This document shows positions 16,576 to 26,181 of a stretch of DNA of 64,000 bases, piece by piece. The position numbers were made by a program, and so were the translations under genes. The DNA is taken from the NCBI RefSeq assembly GCF_002848005.1, contig NZ_PKHX01000006.1, forward strand, positions 332-64,331, given 5' to 3'. The DNA comes from Varibaculum cambriense. GTDB lineage: Bacteria > Actinomycetota > Actinomycetes > Actinomycetales > Actinomycetaceae. The notes under the pieces were generated by a model. That model did no database searches and was not told where the DNA came from. It saw nothing but the letters and a program-made list of their open reading frames with translations. Each line of letters opens with the position of its first letter. Position 1 is the stretch's first letter.

Positions 16576-17913
16576 TTACGAATTTGCTGATTCTTCAGCG
16601 TGGGTGTTGCGGTACTTCAAGCCCCATACCAGGACCGAACCAATTAGTACGGCGATGATGATGAACCACAGACCGGCCAACTGGTTACCGGTCGAGTGCT
16701 CCAACTTACCCATGACCGTGGGGCCTAGGAAGCCACCTGCCAGGCCGCACATATTCATAAATGCGACGGCGGCTGCAACGGTAGCGCCAGAGAAGCGCTG
16801 CTGCGGGAAGGTGAACAGGATCGACTGGATCACGAACAGCTGTGAAGCAGCGATGAAGAAGCCGATAACGGCGACCCATAGGTTCGTTGAGGCAACAGCA
16901 GCGATGGTCAGACCAGCGGCAACCGTGAGGAACCCAATCGAGGCCATGAACTTCGACTTGCGAAGACCGGTGGCGTACTTCGGTAGGAACCAGGATCCCA
17001 GCGCAGCCGCGATCCACGGAATCGCAGTAATTAGACCCACCGTCATGCTGCCCATGTTCGCGTCGTAAGACTTAATCATGGAGGGCAGGAAGTAAGACAG
17101 CGAGTAAACCGCGATTTGGTGGGTGAAGTACGCAATAACTACGAGCCAGATAATTGGATCGCGAAGGACCGGGCCGAGTGCGCGCAGATCGCTGTGGCTG
17201 GACTCTTCGCCGACGTCCTCCGAAGCGAGGTAGCGCTCGATGAGATCCTTATCCTCGTCGCTGAGCCACTTAGCGTTCCGCGGCTTGTCGGGTAGCCAGT
17301 GCCACACGCCGTAGGCAAGGAAAACTGCCGGCAGACCTTCAATAATGAACATCCACTGCCAACCGTGTAGGCCGAGCAAACCATGCATCTGGAGCAGAGC
17401 GCCCGCCAGCGGGGCCCCAATGATGTTTGCGATCGATACGCCGAGGAGGAAAATGCCGATGGCGCGAGCGCGGTACTTCTGTGGGAACCAGTACGAAATG
17501 TACAGGATGATGCCAGGGTAGAGGCCTGCTTCAGCGACACCTAGCAAGATTCGCAGTACGTAGAACGATGTATCGTTCCAGACGATCGCCATAAGCATCG
17601 AAATAATGCCCCAGGTGACCATGATTCGGGTAATCCAGAAGCGAGCACCCGTTTTGTGCATGATCAGGTTCGAGGGGATCTCGAGCACGGCATAGCAAAG
17701 GAAGAACAGACCGGCACCGAGGCCGAAGGCGGCCGCCGAAAGGCCGATATCAGCCTGCAGCGCTTCTTTAGCCATACCGATATTGGTGCGGTCAATGAAG
17801 CTAATGATGTACACGATCACCAGGAGCGGCATCAGCTTCTTGAAGTTCTTCTTTGTTAGTAGGTCCATCCTAGATTTCTCTTCGGAGGAGAACTCAGCAT
17901 GTGTAGTTGACAT
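16576..17913 (-). CDS. MFS transporter, anion:cation symporter (ACS) family
   Basis: Start at ATG 17913 (MSTTHAEFSSEEKSRM) with GGAG upstream; a longer frame runs into the thiolase gene and is not supported. The 445-residue product has 12 predicted membrane segments and ACS-family hallmarks: FIDRTNIGMAKEAL in helix 1, LEIPSNLIMHKTGAR, and GVAEAGLYPGIILYISYWFP. Known of the family: proton symport of organic acids such as tartrate, glucarate, phthalate or hydroxy acids. It lies 14 bp after the thiolase gene and is probably the importer of the operon's substrate. Confidence 0.9.
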   Translation of the reverse strand: MSTTHAEFSSEEKSRMDLLTKKNFKKLMPLLVIVYIISFIDRTNIGMAKEALQADIGLSAAAFGLGAGLFFLCYAVLEIPSNLIMHKTGARFWITRIMVTWGIISMLMAIVWNDTSFYVLRILLGVAEAGLYPGIILYISYWFPQKYRARAIGIFLLGVSIANIIGAPLAGALLQMHGLLGLHGWQWMFIIEGLPAVFLAYGVWHWLPDKPRNAKWLSDEDKDLIERYLASEDVGEESSHSDLRALGPVLRDPIIWLVVIAYFTHQIAVYSLSYFLPSMIKSYDANMGSMTVGLITAIPWIAAALGSWFLPKYATGLRKSKFMASIGFLTVAAGLTIAAVASTNLWVAVIGFFIAASQLFVIQSILFTFPQQRFSGATVAAAVAFMNMCGLAGGFLGPTVMGKLEHSTGNQLAGLWFIIIAVLIGSVLVWGLKYRNTHAEESANS

Positions 17914-17927
17914 ATAATTTCTCCGTT

Positions 17928-19103
17928 CTATAGTGCGCGGAATACCGCTGCCACGCCTTGGCCTCCACCAATGCACATGGTTACCATGCCAAATTCGGTG
18001 TTCGTGCGACGCAGGTTGTAAAGGGTACGAAGTGTCAAAATAGCGCCAGTTGCTCCCACCGGGTGCCCCAAGGCAATCGCACCACCCAGCGGGTTGGTCT
18101 TATCCATATCCAGATCCTGATCCCGGATCACGGCCAGTGCCTGAGCGGCGAAGGCCTCGTTAAGCTCGATCCAGTCGATATCGGCCAGGGACAGCCCAGC
18201 CTTCTCGAGCGCCCGCGGAATCGCCAATGCTGGAGCAAAACCCATAATTTCGGGAGACAAACCTGCCTTTGCAAAACTAACCAGCTCACCAATCGGCTTT
18301 AAACCTTCCGCCTTGGCAATAGATTCAGTGGTCATCACCAACATCGCAGCAGCATCGTTAATGCCGGAGGAATTACCGGCGGTAACGGATCCACCTTTGC
18401 GGAAAGCAGGACGTAGTTTGGCCAATTTCTCCTCGTTGGAGGTGGGGCGCAAATGCTCATCGGTGTTAAACACACGCTCTGACTTACGTTCCTTAACTGT
18501 GATGTCCACAATCTCATCTTGGAACATGCCGTCAGCTTGAGCTTTTGCGGCTAACCTTTGTGAACGTGCTGCAAAAGCATCCTGATCCGTGCGGGAAATA
18601 TCGAATTTATCCGCTACATTTTCTGCGGTAACACCCATCGGGTAACCACCAAAAGGATCGGTTACTAGCGACATGGTTCCATCAACCAAGGTATGGTTTC
18701 CAGTGCGCCAGCCGTTACGCGCCTGAAAATCCATAAAGGGCTGATTCGACATATTTTCGGAACCACCGGCAACTACGAATTTTGAATCCCCGGCACGCAG
18801 TTCAAGCGCTGCAGATTGAACTGCCTGCAACCCCGATCCACATAACCTATTTACTGTAAAAGCAGTGGACTCTTCGCGTACTCCCGCCTCTAAGGAAATT
18901 CGGCGTGCCAAGAAGGCATCCCCGCCTACTTGTCCCACGCAGCCAACTACTACTTCATCAATTGCATCCATGGGAACGCCAGAACGTTCCACCGCCGCTT
19001 TCATCGCGGTTGCCCCCATGACGTGATTAGGCGTAGTGGACAGGGAACCAGCAAATGTACCGATTGCAGTCCTTGCGCCCTCAATAATGACTATTTTTTC
19101 CAA
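17928..19103 (-). CDS. Acetyl-CoA acetyltransferase (thiolase)
   Basis: A 391-residue thiolase. The nucleophilic Cys sits in NRLCGSGLQAVQSAA (about residue 90), GGSENMS follows, and the C-terminal catalytic NEAFAAQ, GGAIALGHPVGATG and CIGGGQGVA motifs are intact. Reaction: reversible cleavage of a 3-ketoacyl-CoA (acetoacetyl-CoA for the typical enzyme) to acetyl-CoA plus a shortened acyl-CoA. Beside a CoA-transferase and an SDR it would complete conversion of a 3-hydroxy/3-keto acid to acetyl-CoA. The ATG at 19103 has a weak AGAAAGG-like site. Confidence 0.93.
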   Translation of the reverse strand: MEKIVIIEGARTAIGTFAGSLSTTPNHVMGATAMKAAVERSGVPMDAIDEVVVGCVGQVGGDAFLARRISLEAGVREESTAFTVNRLCGSGLQAVQSAALELRAGDSKFVVAGGSENMSNQPFMDFQARNGWRTGNHTLVDGTMSLVTDPFGGYPMGVTAENVADKFDISRTDQDAFAARSQRLAAKAQADGMFQDEIVDITVKERKSERVFNTDEHLRPTSNEEKLAKLRPAFRKGGSVTAGNSSGINDAAAMLVMTTESIAKAEGLKPIGELVSFAKAGLSPEIMGFAPALAIPRALEKAGLSLADIDWIELNEAFAAQALAVIRDQDLDMDKTNPLGGAIALGHPVGATGAILTLRTLYNLRRTNTEFGMVTMCIGGGQGVAAVFRAL

Positions 19104-19158
19104 TTGTTTACCTTTCTTAATAGAACCGCTCCCGCGTTAGCGGAATTCAGCTGTTTAC

Positions 19159-20619
19159 TTAACGCGTCGTATGAATAAGCGCCGCTGCTTCGCGTGCAGC
19201 ATCATTGTCATCAACCTCGAGAATCTTCCAACCCTCGGTGGTTAGTTGCACCATGTAGTGTTCGGATGCCAAGTAGACTTCTTGCCCTTTATCTAGGGCT
19301 GCGGCGCCGTAGAAGGTTAATTGATCTACTTCATCTACCCACTTGGGATGTTTCGAATCGGCAATCATCAGGAAGCAGATTCGTTTCGCACCGTCCACAA
19401 TGTCCATGAAGCCACCGCAACCGATGGCTTTGCCACCGAAAGCCGAAACGTTAATATTGCCTTTACCATCTACTTGCCCCACACCCATGTAGGTGATGTC
19501 CACGCCGCCACCGTTGTAAAAATCGAACTGTTGCGGATGGCTGATAATAGCTGCCGGGTGAATTGCACACCCAAAGTCCACTCCCCCTAGCGGGACACCT
19601 CCATATGTGCCGGACTCCACCGTTAAGGTAACTGTGGCGAGCTTACCGCTAACCGCGAGCGCCCGACCTATGGAGTCACCGGGGAGACCGGTACCCAGAT
19701 TAATAATGTCTCCGTCGCGTACCAGCTTTGCGCCCCTCTCCCCAATGCGTACCCGAACTGGTTCCACCTCGTGGGCAAGGATGGACTTTGCCAGTTCCTC
19801 GGAAGAGGCATACCCCGTGATCAGATCCATATTTACCTCAATCGCGGAGTTAGTTTGCTTGTGGTATTTCGCTGGATCAGAAGTCACCATAACGTAATCC
19901 ACCAGTACACCGGGAACATTCACCAGACGAGCCGGAATGTCACCACGCTCCACAATCTCCTTCACCTGGGCAATTACGATTCCGCCATTATTATGAACAG
20001 ATTGCGCAATTGCCAGTGAATCCAGAATTGTCACGTCGTCTTCTTGCGATATGTTTCCATCTGGATCTATCTTCGTTCCCCGTATAATCGCCACGTCAAT
20101 CGGGAAAGACTTGTAGAACAGATATTCCTTACCATCTATTTCCACCAGTTCCACATACTCGTCAGGAGCTGTGACCGCGCGGGCAGAATCGTTAATTCGC
20201 CCCCCATCCAGCCGTGGATCAATGAAAGTACCTAATCCCACAGTAGAAAGCTGACCCGGCCTACCGGCTGCTATCGTGCGATACAGCGTGGATATTTGAC
20301 CTTGAGGTAAGCAAATTGCTTCTACCTCGTCTTCACCCAAGAGGTTTGCCATAGGCGGGTTTAGCCCCCAGTGTGGCCCCACTACGCGTTTTAGTAATTT
20401 TGGGTGTGCCAGGCGAGCTAGCCCATCCACTCGGTTCGACTGCCCAGCTGCATGTACGAATGTCAAATTATTTGGGGTACCTTTTTCTAAGAATGACTGT
20501 TCGATATGCGCATAGATTTCATCAGCTACGCTCATCATGGTGAAGCCATCGGCAGCTACAGTAGCCCCGTTCGGAATCAGTGATGCCACTTCTTCGGGCG
20601 TCACTTGTTTAAAGCTCAT
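19159..20619 (-). CDS. Fused alpha-beta CoA-transferase (acetate/propionate/3-oxoacid type)
   Basis: 486 residues, containing both halves of a class I CoA-transferase as in YdiF/propionate CoA-transferases. The N-terminal half has NGATVAADGFTMMSVADE. The C-terminal half carries the catalytic Glu in TLTVESGTYGGVPLGG and the downstream CAIHPAAII and MGVGQVDGKGN. The enzyme moves CoA between acyl-CoA and a free acid through a glutamyl-CoA intermediate. Its ATG overlaps the SDR stop (ATGA), so translation is coupled. Likely activates the acid taken up by the neighbouring MFS carrier, with acetyl-CoA as donor (inference). Confidence 0.9.
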   Translation of the reverse strand: MSFKQVTPEEVASLIPNGATVAADGFTMMSVADEIYAHIEQSFLEKGTPNNLTFVHAAGQSNRVDGLARLAHPKLLKRVVGPHWGLNPPMANLLGEDEVEAICLPQGQISTLYRTIAAGRPGQLSTVGLGTFIDPRLDGGRINDSARAVTAPDEYVELVEIDGKEYLFYKSFPIDVAIIRGTKIDPDGNISQEDDVTILDSLAIAQSVHNNGGIVIAQVKEIVERGDIPARLVNVPGVLVDYVMVTSDPAKYHKQTNSAIEVNMDLITGYASSEELAKSILAHEVEPVRVRIGERGAKLVRDGDIINLGTGLPGDSIGRALAVSGKLATVTLTVESGTYGGVPLGGVDFGCAIHPAAIISHPQQFDFYNGGGVDITYMGVGQVDGKGNINVSAFGGKAIGCGGFMDIVDGAKRICFLMIADSKHPKWVDEVDQLTFYGAAALDKGQEVYLASEHYMVQLTTEGWKILEVDDNDAAREAAALIHTTR

Positions 20620-21377
20620 AGCTTGTATCCCCCTCCGATACGAATGGTTTCACCGGTCAGGTAGGAGGCATCGTCAGATACCAGGAACGCAACCAGATTG
20701 GCTACATCCTCTGGTTTTCCGGCACGCTTGAGGGACACCTTTGCGACTTGCTCTTCATAGAGGTTCTCGAATCCAGCACGTGAAGGAATTTCCTTAAGCT
20801 TGCAGGTCATATCCGTTTCAATAAAACCAGGAGCAATTGCATTGGCGGTCACATTCTTGAACCCCAGCTCCTTGGATATAGAGCGGGTTAGGGAGACAAC
20901 GCCACCTTTTGCTGCCGCGTAGTTAGTTTGCCCCACGTTTCCTTGCCAAGATTCGGAGGCCACGTTACAAATGCGCCCATACTGGTTTTCACGCATATGG
21001 GCTCCTACCTTGCGACACAAGTAGAAAACGGCAGAAAGATCTACTGCGAGCACCACATCCCACATGTCATCGGTCATCTTATGAAGCATGCCGTCACGGT
21101 TGATTCCGGCGTTATTTACCAGGATGTCAATCTTGCCCAGTTCCGCAATCACCTGCTCTATGGCGGCATCCACAGCTTCACGATCGGCAACATTCAATGC
21201 AATGGATCGTGACTTGCCTCCACACTGTTCAGCCACCACCTTGGCAGCCTCGCCATTAATATCTACAACAACCACGGTGGCTCCGCGCTGCGCAAGTTTT
21301 AGCGCGATGCCTTTACCAATCCCCTGCGAGGCTCCGGTTACTACCGCAACCCTGCCGTTTAGCGATATCGAATCCAT
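20616..21377 (-). CDS. Short-chain dehydrogenase/reductase (3-oxoacyl/3-hydroxyacyl type)
   Basis: Start at ATG 21377 (MDSISLNGRVAVVTGASQ) with AAAGG upstream; the longer frame overlaps the LacI gene. 253 residues of classical SDR: TGASQGIGKG nucleotide-binding motif, NNAGIN, catalytic Ser/Tyr/Lys in the ASESWQG...YAAAKGG region, and a C-terminal YLTGETIRIGGGYKL. It resembles FabG/PhaB/3-hydroxybutyrate dehydrogenases. As the first enzyme gene after the regulator it probably oxidises a 3-hydroxy acid or its CoA ester to the 3-keto form used by the CoA-transferase and thiolase. Confidence 0.88.
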   Translation of the reverse strand: MDSISLNGRVAVVTGASQGIGKGIALKLAQRGATVVVVDINGEAAKVVAEQCGGKSRSIALNVADREAVDAAIEQVIAELGKIDILVNNAGINRDGMLHKMTDDMWDVVLAVDLSAVFYLCRKVGAHMRENQYGRICNVASESWQGNVGQTNYAAAKGGVVSLTRSISKELGFKNVTANAIAPGFIETDMTCKLKEIPSRAGFENLYEEQVAKVSLKRAGKPEDVANLVAFLVSDDASYLTGETIRIGGGYKL

Positions 21378-21399
21378 TATTCTTATACCTTTCATTAGA

Positions 21400-22440
21400 T
21401 TAAATAGGTTGACAGCGGCAAGAATTGCCGATGTGTAGTTCATATGGACATACGATGTCCGTTTGCTTGACACGCTCGTTACGCATCAGGTTTTCTAGCT
21501 GCACCACAGCTTGATCCGCCATCGCACGAATTGGTTGCACGATAGTGGTAAGTGAAAATCCTGGCCATACCGCTGGGGTAACACCATCAAAACCTCCCAC
21601 AGCGACGTCGTCAGGAACGCTAATACCATGAGCGTTAAAATCCTCTATTATTCCGAAAGCAATGGCATCTGAGCCACACAGAATTGCCTCTGGTAACCCA
21701 CGTTTTAGCGAACGAAAATGTTTTGCGGCGTTATACCCGCCCCCAGTTCCCAGATCGGTACGCACAATCCACTCGGTAGGGGTGGATAATCCGCTTTCGA
21801 TTAGACCTTCAAGATACCCAACATGACGCTCGTTTGACGCCGAAGAGCTCCGGGGACCAATAGCCAGCGCTATCTTCTTATATCCGTGGCTCACCATATG
21901 TAGAGCCATATCTTTTGCCGCGTTCTTGTTATCTATTCCCACAAAAGCTGCACGCACTGTTGGCATTTTGCGTGATACCTGCACATAAGGCAGGTTTGCA
22001 TTGCGCAATAGGCGAGCTACCGAAGCATCACCATCTTGCGTTGCGGTAAGAATGATTCCATTAACTCCATGCTGAGTCATGGTTTGCACAGTCGAGAGCA
22101 AATCTTTAGGACGGTCGCCGGTGTGTGCTAACAGCGTGTTTAGATTATGTGACCGAGCGACCTCTGCCACAGCAACGCCTAGCTCCTGGTAAAACGGGTT
22201 GGAAAGATCCGCAAGTACCAAACCTACCAACGAGGGGATAGTGTGCATATTTGTAGCACGTTCTGGTACTTCTATGCCGTAAGCACGTGCCAATTCGATT
22301 ATTGACCGCCGGGTTTCATCAGAGATTCCGGGCTTCCCATTTAATGCATAGGAGACCGCTGCCTTCGACACTCCCAACACCTGGGCGATATCAGATGCCG
22401 ATCCGCGGGTAGGCCTACTACGGTTCTCATTAACCCTCAT
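21400..22440 (-). CDS. LacI-family transcriptional regulator
   Basis: Start at ATG 22440 (MRVNENRSRPTRGSASD) with AAGGAG 7 nt upstream; a 24-codon extension is unsupported. The 346-residue protein has the LacI helix-turn-helix and hinge (IAQVLGVSKAAVSYALNGKPGISDETRRSI) and a periplasmic-binding-protein-like effector domain. It heads the minus-strand cluster, 22 bp before the SDR, so it most likely controls its own operon in response to the imported acid or a derivative. Its effector cannot be read from sequence. Confidence 0.92.
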   Translation of the reverse strand: MRVNENRSRPTRGSASDIAQVLGVSKAAVSYALNGKPGISDETRRSIIELARAYGIEVPERATNMHTIPSLVGLVLADLSNPFYQELGVAVAEVARSHNLNTLLAHTGDRPKDLLSTVQTMTQHGVNGIILTATQDGDASVARLLRNANLPYVQVSRKMPTVRAAFVGIDNKNAAKDMALHMVSHGYKKIALAIGPRSSSASNERHVGYLEGLIESGLSTPTEWIVRTDLGTGGGYNAAKHFRSLKRGLPEAILCGSDAIAFGIIEDFNAHGISVPDDVAVGGFDGVTPAVWPGFSLTTIVQPIRAMADQAVVQLENLMRNERVKQTDIVCPYELHIGNSCRCQPI

Positions 22441-22944
22441 GCATTTCTCCTTGTAACGCCCAAGGCTCGCTTCTTTGCTGAGACCTTTTTGGACGCTTAT
22501 GCTCATAATCACATCAGGACTGGGAGTTAAGCAACGTTAAGTTGTAGAGTTTATTTTTTACGTTTCTGCTGTTTAACCCAATTTTTACCGCGTAGGAGAC
22601 CGAAGCTTTTTAAAATCGAGCAATAATCGCCAACGCCCGTAAGCTACGATTTATCCCAAACAATCTTCAAAAATGAATATTCTCCGATGCTGATATAAGC
22701 ACCACGACCTTAACGCCTTCTAAGTCACCATGAGTGATTATCGCTATCCGCCGCTCTTATGCATATGAATCATTCTTGCTGCGCTACCTCTCCCACTCGA
22801 CTGAATAATGAGAAATGGCTAGGGTACACACACAGGTACATCTTCAAGACCGAAAATAAGCCTTCCCGATAATAGGGTTCTTCCCCCTTAATGGGGAAAA
22901 TACCAGGATCACATCCTAACTGCGCGGTAATAATCATTCTCGCG
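22441..22944. other. 504-bp intergenic region upstream of the LacI operon
   Basis: No gene found. It should hold the promoter and operator of the LacI-led operon; a CG-centred AACGTT at 22533-22538 within a partly symmetric segment is a weak LacI-type operator candidate. A short hairpin TTCCCC/GGGGAA lies near 22890, downstream of the tRNA on its strand, without a U-run. Confidence 0.3.
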
Positions 22945-23020
22945 TGGAGCCGACTATCGGACTCGAACCGATGACCTGCTGTTTACAAGACAGCTGCTCT
23001 ACCAACTGAGCTAAGTCGGC
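22945..23020 (-). tRNA. tRNA-Thr (anticodon TGT), CCA encoded
   Basis: Reading the minus strand from 23020: acceptor GCCGACT, D-arm with AGCTCAGTTGGTAGAGC, anticodon arm GCTGT-CTTGTAA-ACAGC (anticodon TGT at positions 34-36), T-arm ATCGG-TTCGAGT-CCGAT, acceptor AGTCGGC, discriminator T, then CCA (22945-22947). The cloverleaf closes fully. It decodes ACA-type threonine codons. Confidence 0.96.
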
Positions 23021-23296
23021 GGGTACGCAATGCGTACAGAGGGCGCGGTGCGTGTGTAATGCACGCGACCCTCACGAAACCTGCGCGTTGGGTAGGTATC
23101 CCGTACCCGCAGCACTCGCCTCGCGTCCTCAAAATGAAGACGCCCTTTAGTTTGTCACGGCTTTAGCAAATGAACAAAACCGCAGCTAGTTGCAACCCGA
23201 TCTCCCGGATTTCTTCGGCGATTAAGACCCACCTAGTCCACCCCGAGTTACTGTTGACTGACCCTAATCCCCGTTCAGCCACCAGCCCCAGACCTA

Positions 23297-24202
23297 TTAC
23301 TTCCCCAGCAACACGTCCTCGTTAAAACTTCCGTCCTGGTTAATCGGGTTTTCAACCAACTTCCCATTGGAGGCAAACATCGGGGTGCCGACCTGCTGGG
23401 TTTGCTTACCCGCAGCCTCCGCCCACTGCTTTTGCCACTTCTCCAACAGCGCCGATTGGGGTTCTGCCTTAAAGGAGTTAATGATCTCCTCTTTAATCCC
23501 AACCTTCTTGGCAACCTCCTTGATTTTTTCTAGCGACTTCGCCGGATCGGTCATAATCGTGGAGTTACCCTGATCCTTCCAGCCCGCGTCCTCACCCTTG
23601 GCGAACATCACTCCATATCCGGCATCAATCAACGCCTGGTGGAAAGCCAGCGTCTTCTCCGGCTGACCTGCTGCTACCTGCATAGAAGCATTCCCGGCGA
23701 TGATCGTCCACGGCAGGGCGTGAGTAGCCACCGGATGCAGCACCAGATTAGCTTTACCATCTTTAGCAAAAGCCAAGACTTTATCCCCCAGCTTGTGCTC
23801 TAGATTCAAACAAGCGGGGCAGCCATAGGAATACCACATCTCAATCGTGGGCACCCCCGAGGTAGCCTGGTAAACACCCTTTTGACCAACTAAAATCCCT
23901 TGCGCCGCATCAACGGCTTCCTGACCGGACAGGGCAGCGATTTTTTCTGGGCGCTGACCGGAAAGCACATCCCCACTAGGTTTGTCATTTCCGCTCTGAG
24001 CAACCAGGTATCCGGCGAGGGCGACCGCCGCCACCACCAGCACCGCAACTATCGCGATTATCGCGCGATTACGAGTCTGCTTGCGCCGCGCCGCTTCCCG
24101 CTGCGCCTCTACCTGTTTCCAAACTTTTTGTTGGCGATTTTTTTCATTTTTCGCCGAGCTTTTACCCTTAGCGGCCTGCATCTTACCTTTTTTCTGTGCC
24201 AT
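23297..24202 (-). CDS. Membrane-anchored DsbA-family thiol-disulfide oxidoreductase
   Basis: Start at ATG 24202 (MAQKKGKMQAAKGKSSAK) after a GGGAG site; a longer frame lacks one. 301 residues: a Lys/Arg/Gln-rich cytoplasmic head, one membrane segment (residues about 46-68), then an extracytoplasmic thioredoxin fold with CPAC (in WYSYGCPACLNLEHKL) and cis-Pro segment VGTPMFASNGK. Typical of actinobacterial DsbA/MdbA-like proteins that introduce or rearrange disulfides in exported proteins. Transcribed alone, downstream of the kinase gene on the same strand. Confidence 0.88.
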   Translation of the reverse strand: MAQKKGKMQAAKGKSSAKNEKNRQQKVWKQVEAQREAARRKQTRNRAIIAIVAVLVVAAVALAGYLVAQSGNDKPSGDVLSGQRPEKIAALSGQEAVDAAQGILVGQKGVYQATSGVPTIEMWYSYGCPACLNLEHKLGDKVLAFAKDGKANLVLHPVATHALPWTIIAGNASMQVAAGQPEKTLAFHQALIDAGYGVMFAKGEDAGWKDQGNSTIMTDPAKSLEKIKEVAKKVGIKEEIINSFKAEPQSALLEKWQKQWAEAAGKQTQQVGTPMFASNGKLVENPINQDGSFNEDVLLGK

Positions 24203-24321
24203 GACTCTCCCGCTATTACTTTCCTGCGACTTTCTTAATTTGCTTGCTTTAAGCATAGATGAGGACGCGCCCGGCTCCCACTTCATCCGGGATTCTCACC
24301 AGTAAAAGTTGCAAACTTCTC

Positions 24322-26070
24322 CTACCAGTACCCGCCTACTACCAGATATTGCGCGCCCACCCCGGCGGCCAGCGCCACCAAACACCAGAAGAAACGCGCC
24401 CCGGCTCCCCCTAACAAGCGCACTAGGGAGCCAAATCCTACGCGGAAAGCCCGGGAACAAAAAGCAACAATCATCCCCAGCAGGGAATACCCCAAGTACA
24501 AAAATGCTCTATAAACTTCCGGTCGCTCCCGTAATCCTTCCGGCAAAACCGGGTAGGCGGCATTCACTAGCGGCTGGTAACCGAAGCGCCCTAGCAGTAT
24601 CACCCCTAGCCCTACCAGCACGGTCACCACTACTGCTCCGATTAACGGCGCGAGCAGAGGTTGGGCTCGCAGGGCCGCCCGGGGAGGTTTCAGCAGCCCC
24701 GAGGCCAGCTGGGCATCCCGCAGGCGCGCCCTAAACACCCCGAAAAACGCGGAAATCGCCACCAGCAGCATGAACACTACCGCATACAGATCCGGATCCG
24801 CTACCATTTGGGGATCATTTTGGTAAAGGAATGCCCCCACCCCGAAACACAAGGCCAGCATCAACAGTAAGCAGGACAGCCAAGCCTGCGGCAGTTTTTG
24901 GGGAAGATAACGCGGCTGCCATTGCGCGCCTGCCGCTGCTAGCTGCTCCGCCTGTCCGCTGCCGAGCCCGCCCAATGGCGAGGCCCCCTGCGGCTGATTC
25001 ATACTGGCACCGCTAGGGGTGGGCAAATAACCACCATTTGCTTCCCGGATGCTATTTGCTTCGCTGCTAATCACCGGAGCCGCAGGGGGATAACGCCGGG
25101 TTTCCTGGCGGGGTGGAACCACTCCCAGATTTGCATCTTGGCTCCGGTCTTCTTGATTGAGATGCGGAGAAAAACTAGGAGGAAGCGCCCCGGATCCAGA
25201 AACAGCGGCCGCTGATACTCCTTCTGTTCCTAAGGTATCCCCCGCCGCTAAACCGGCAGACAAATAAGGGGTGGGATCTTTACCCTCGTTTACCGCTTGC
25301 AATGCCGCTATCAGTTCTTGGGGGGAGGGTCTACGCGCCGGATCCACCTGGAAACCAGCCGCAAAAACCCGTTGCCAGGAATCGGGTAATCCCGATAGGT
25401 CGGGATTACCAGTGGTAATCCTCCCCAGTACCACTTCCACGGGGCCCGACCCAAAGGGCGGATGTCCACTGGCGCAATAAAGTAATACACACAGCCAAGC
25501 CCACCAGTCATCACGCTCCCGCGCATCCTCGCCGTGGATAAGCTGCGGGGAAATATAGCCGGGAGTCCCGGTAACCAGGCCGGTGGCAGTCAAACGTTCA
25601 GCGCCGGGAGTTTGAGAAATCCCAAAGTCAATCAACACGGGTCCTTGTTTGGCGATCATGATATTAGCGGGTTTGATATCGCGATGCACTACCCCGGCGC
25701 GATGCAACTCCCCCAAAATTTTTGCGAGCCATTGTGCCAAGTCAATCAAGTCTGGCAAATCCCAAGTGCCATTGGCGCTCACGTCCTCGGCAATAGTTAC
25801 TCCCCGAATTAGTTCCATAGCCACATACGGGGTTTGCCCGGCGGTGTTTACCTCAAAAACTTTCGCCACCCCGGAGGAGCTGACTCGGTTAATCGCATCT
25901 GCCTCCCGTTGCAGACGCTTGCGAGCATTGGGGTCATTAGCAATCTGCGGATGCAAGAACTTCAGCGCTACCTCGCGGCCAGTGGGGGATTCAGCTTGAT
26001 AAACTGAAGCCATCCCTCCTGCACCCAAGGCCTTAAGTACCTTGTATCCGCCGATTTCCTGCTCGAGCAC
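24322..26070 (-). CDS. Membrane-bound serine/threonine protein kinase (no PASTA domains)
   Basis: GTG start at 26070 with AGGGAGA upstream. 582 residues. The Hanks-type kinase domain fills about residues 8-265: GAGGMASVYQAE, invariant Lys in VALKFLH, HRDIKPANIM catalytic loop, DFGIS, and an APE-equivalent TPGYISPQ. A low-complexity Ser/Pro/Gly linker of about 130 residues follows, then about four membrane segments at the C-terminus. Unlike PknB there are no extracellular PASTA repeats, so sensing would be through the membrane part. The divergent neighbour is a DUF4032 protein. Targets unknown. Confidence 0.92.
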   Translation of the reverse strand: MLEQEIGGYKVLKALGAGGMASVYQAESPTGREVALKFLHPQIANDPNARKRLQREADAINRVSSSGVAKVFEVNTAGQTPYVAMELIRGVTIAEDVSANGTWDLPDLIDLAQWLAKILGELHRAGVVHRDIKPANIMIAKQGPVLIDFGISQTPGAERLTATGLVTGTPGYISPQLIHGEDARERDDWWAWLCVLLYCASGHPPFGSGPVEVVLGRITTGNPDLSGLPDSWQRVFAAGFQVDPARRPSPQELIAALQAVNEGKDPTPYLSAGLAAGDTLGTEGVSAAAVSGSGALPPSFSPHLNQEDRSQDANLGVVPPRQETRRYPPAAPVISSEANSIREANGGYLPTPSGASMNQPQGASPLGGLGSGQAEQLAAAGAQWQPRYLPQKLPQAWLSCLLLMLALCFGVGAFLYQNDPQMVADPDLYAVVFMLLVAISAFFGVFRARLRDAQLASGLLKPPRAALRAQPLLAPLIGAVVVTVLVGLGVILLGRFGYQPLVNAAYPVLPEGLRERPEVYRAFLYLGYSLLGMIVAFCSRAFRVGFGSLVRLLGGAGARFFWCLVALAAGVGAQYLVVGGYW

Positions 26071-26181
26071 TGTCTCCCTAACTGTTTTTTAACTCTCTTT
26101 ATCTGAGTTTAGCTAAATGCGTTCGCACTTTCCCAACCCCCTATGCCAGAATTGTCTTAGCAATTGCAACGAGGAGGAAAT

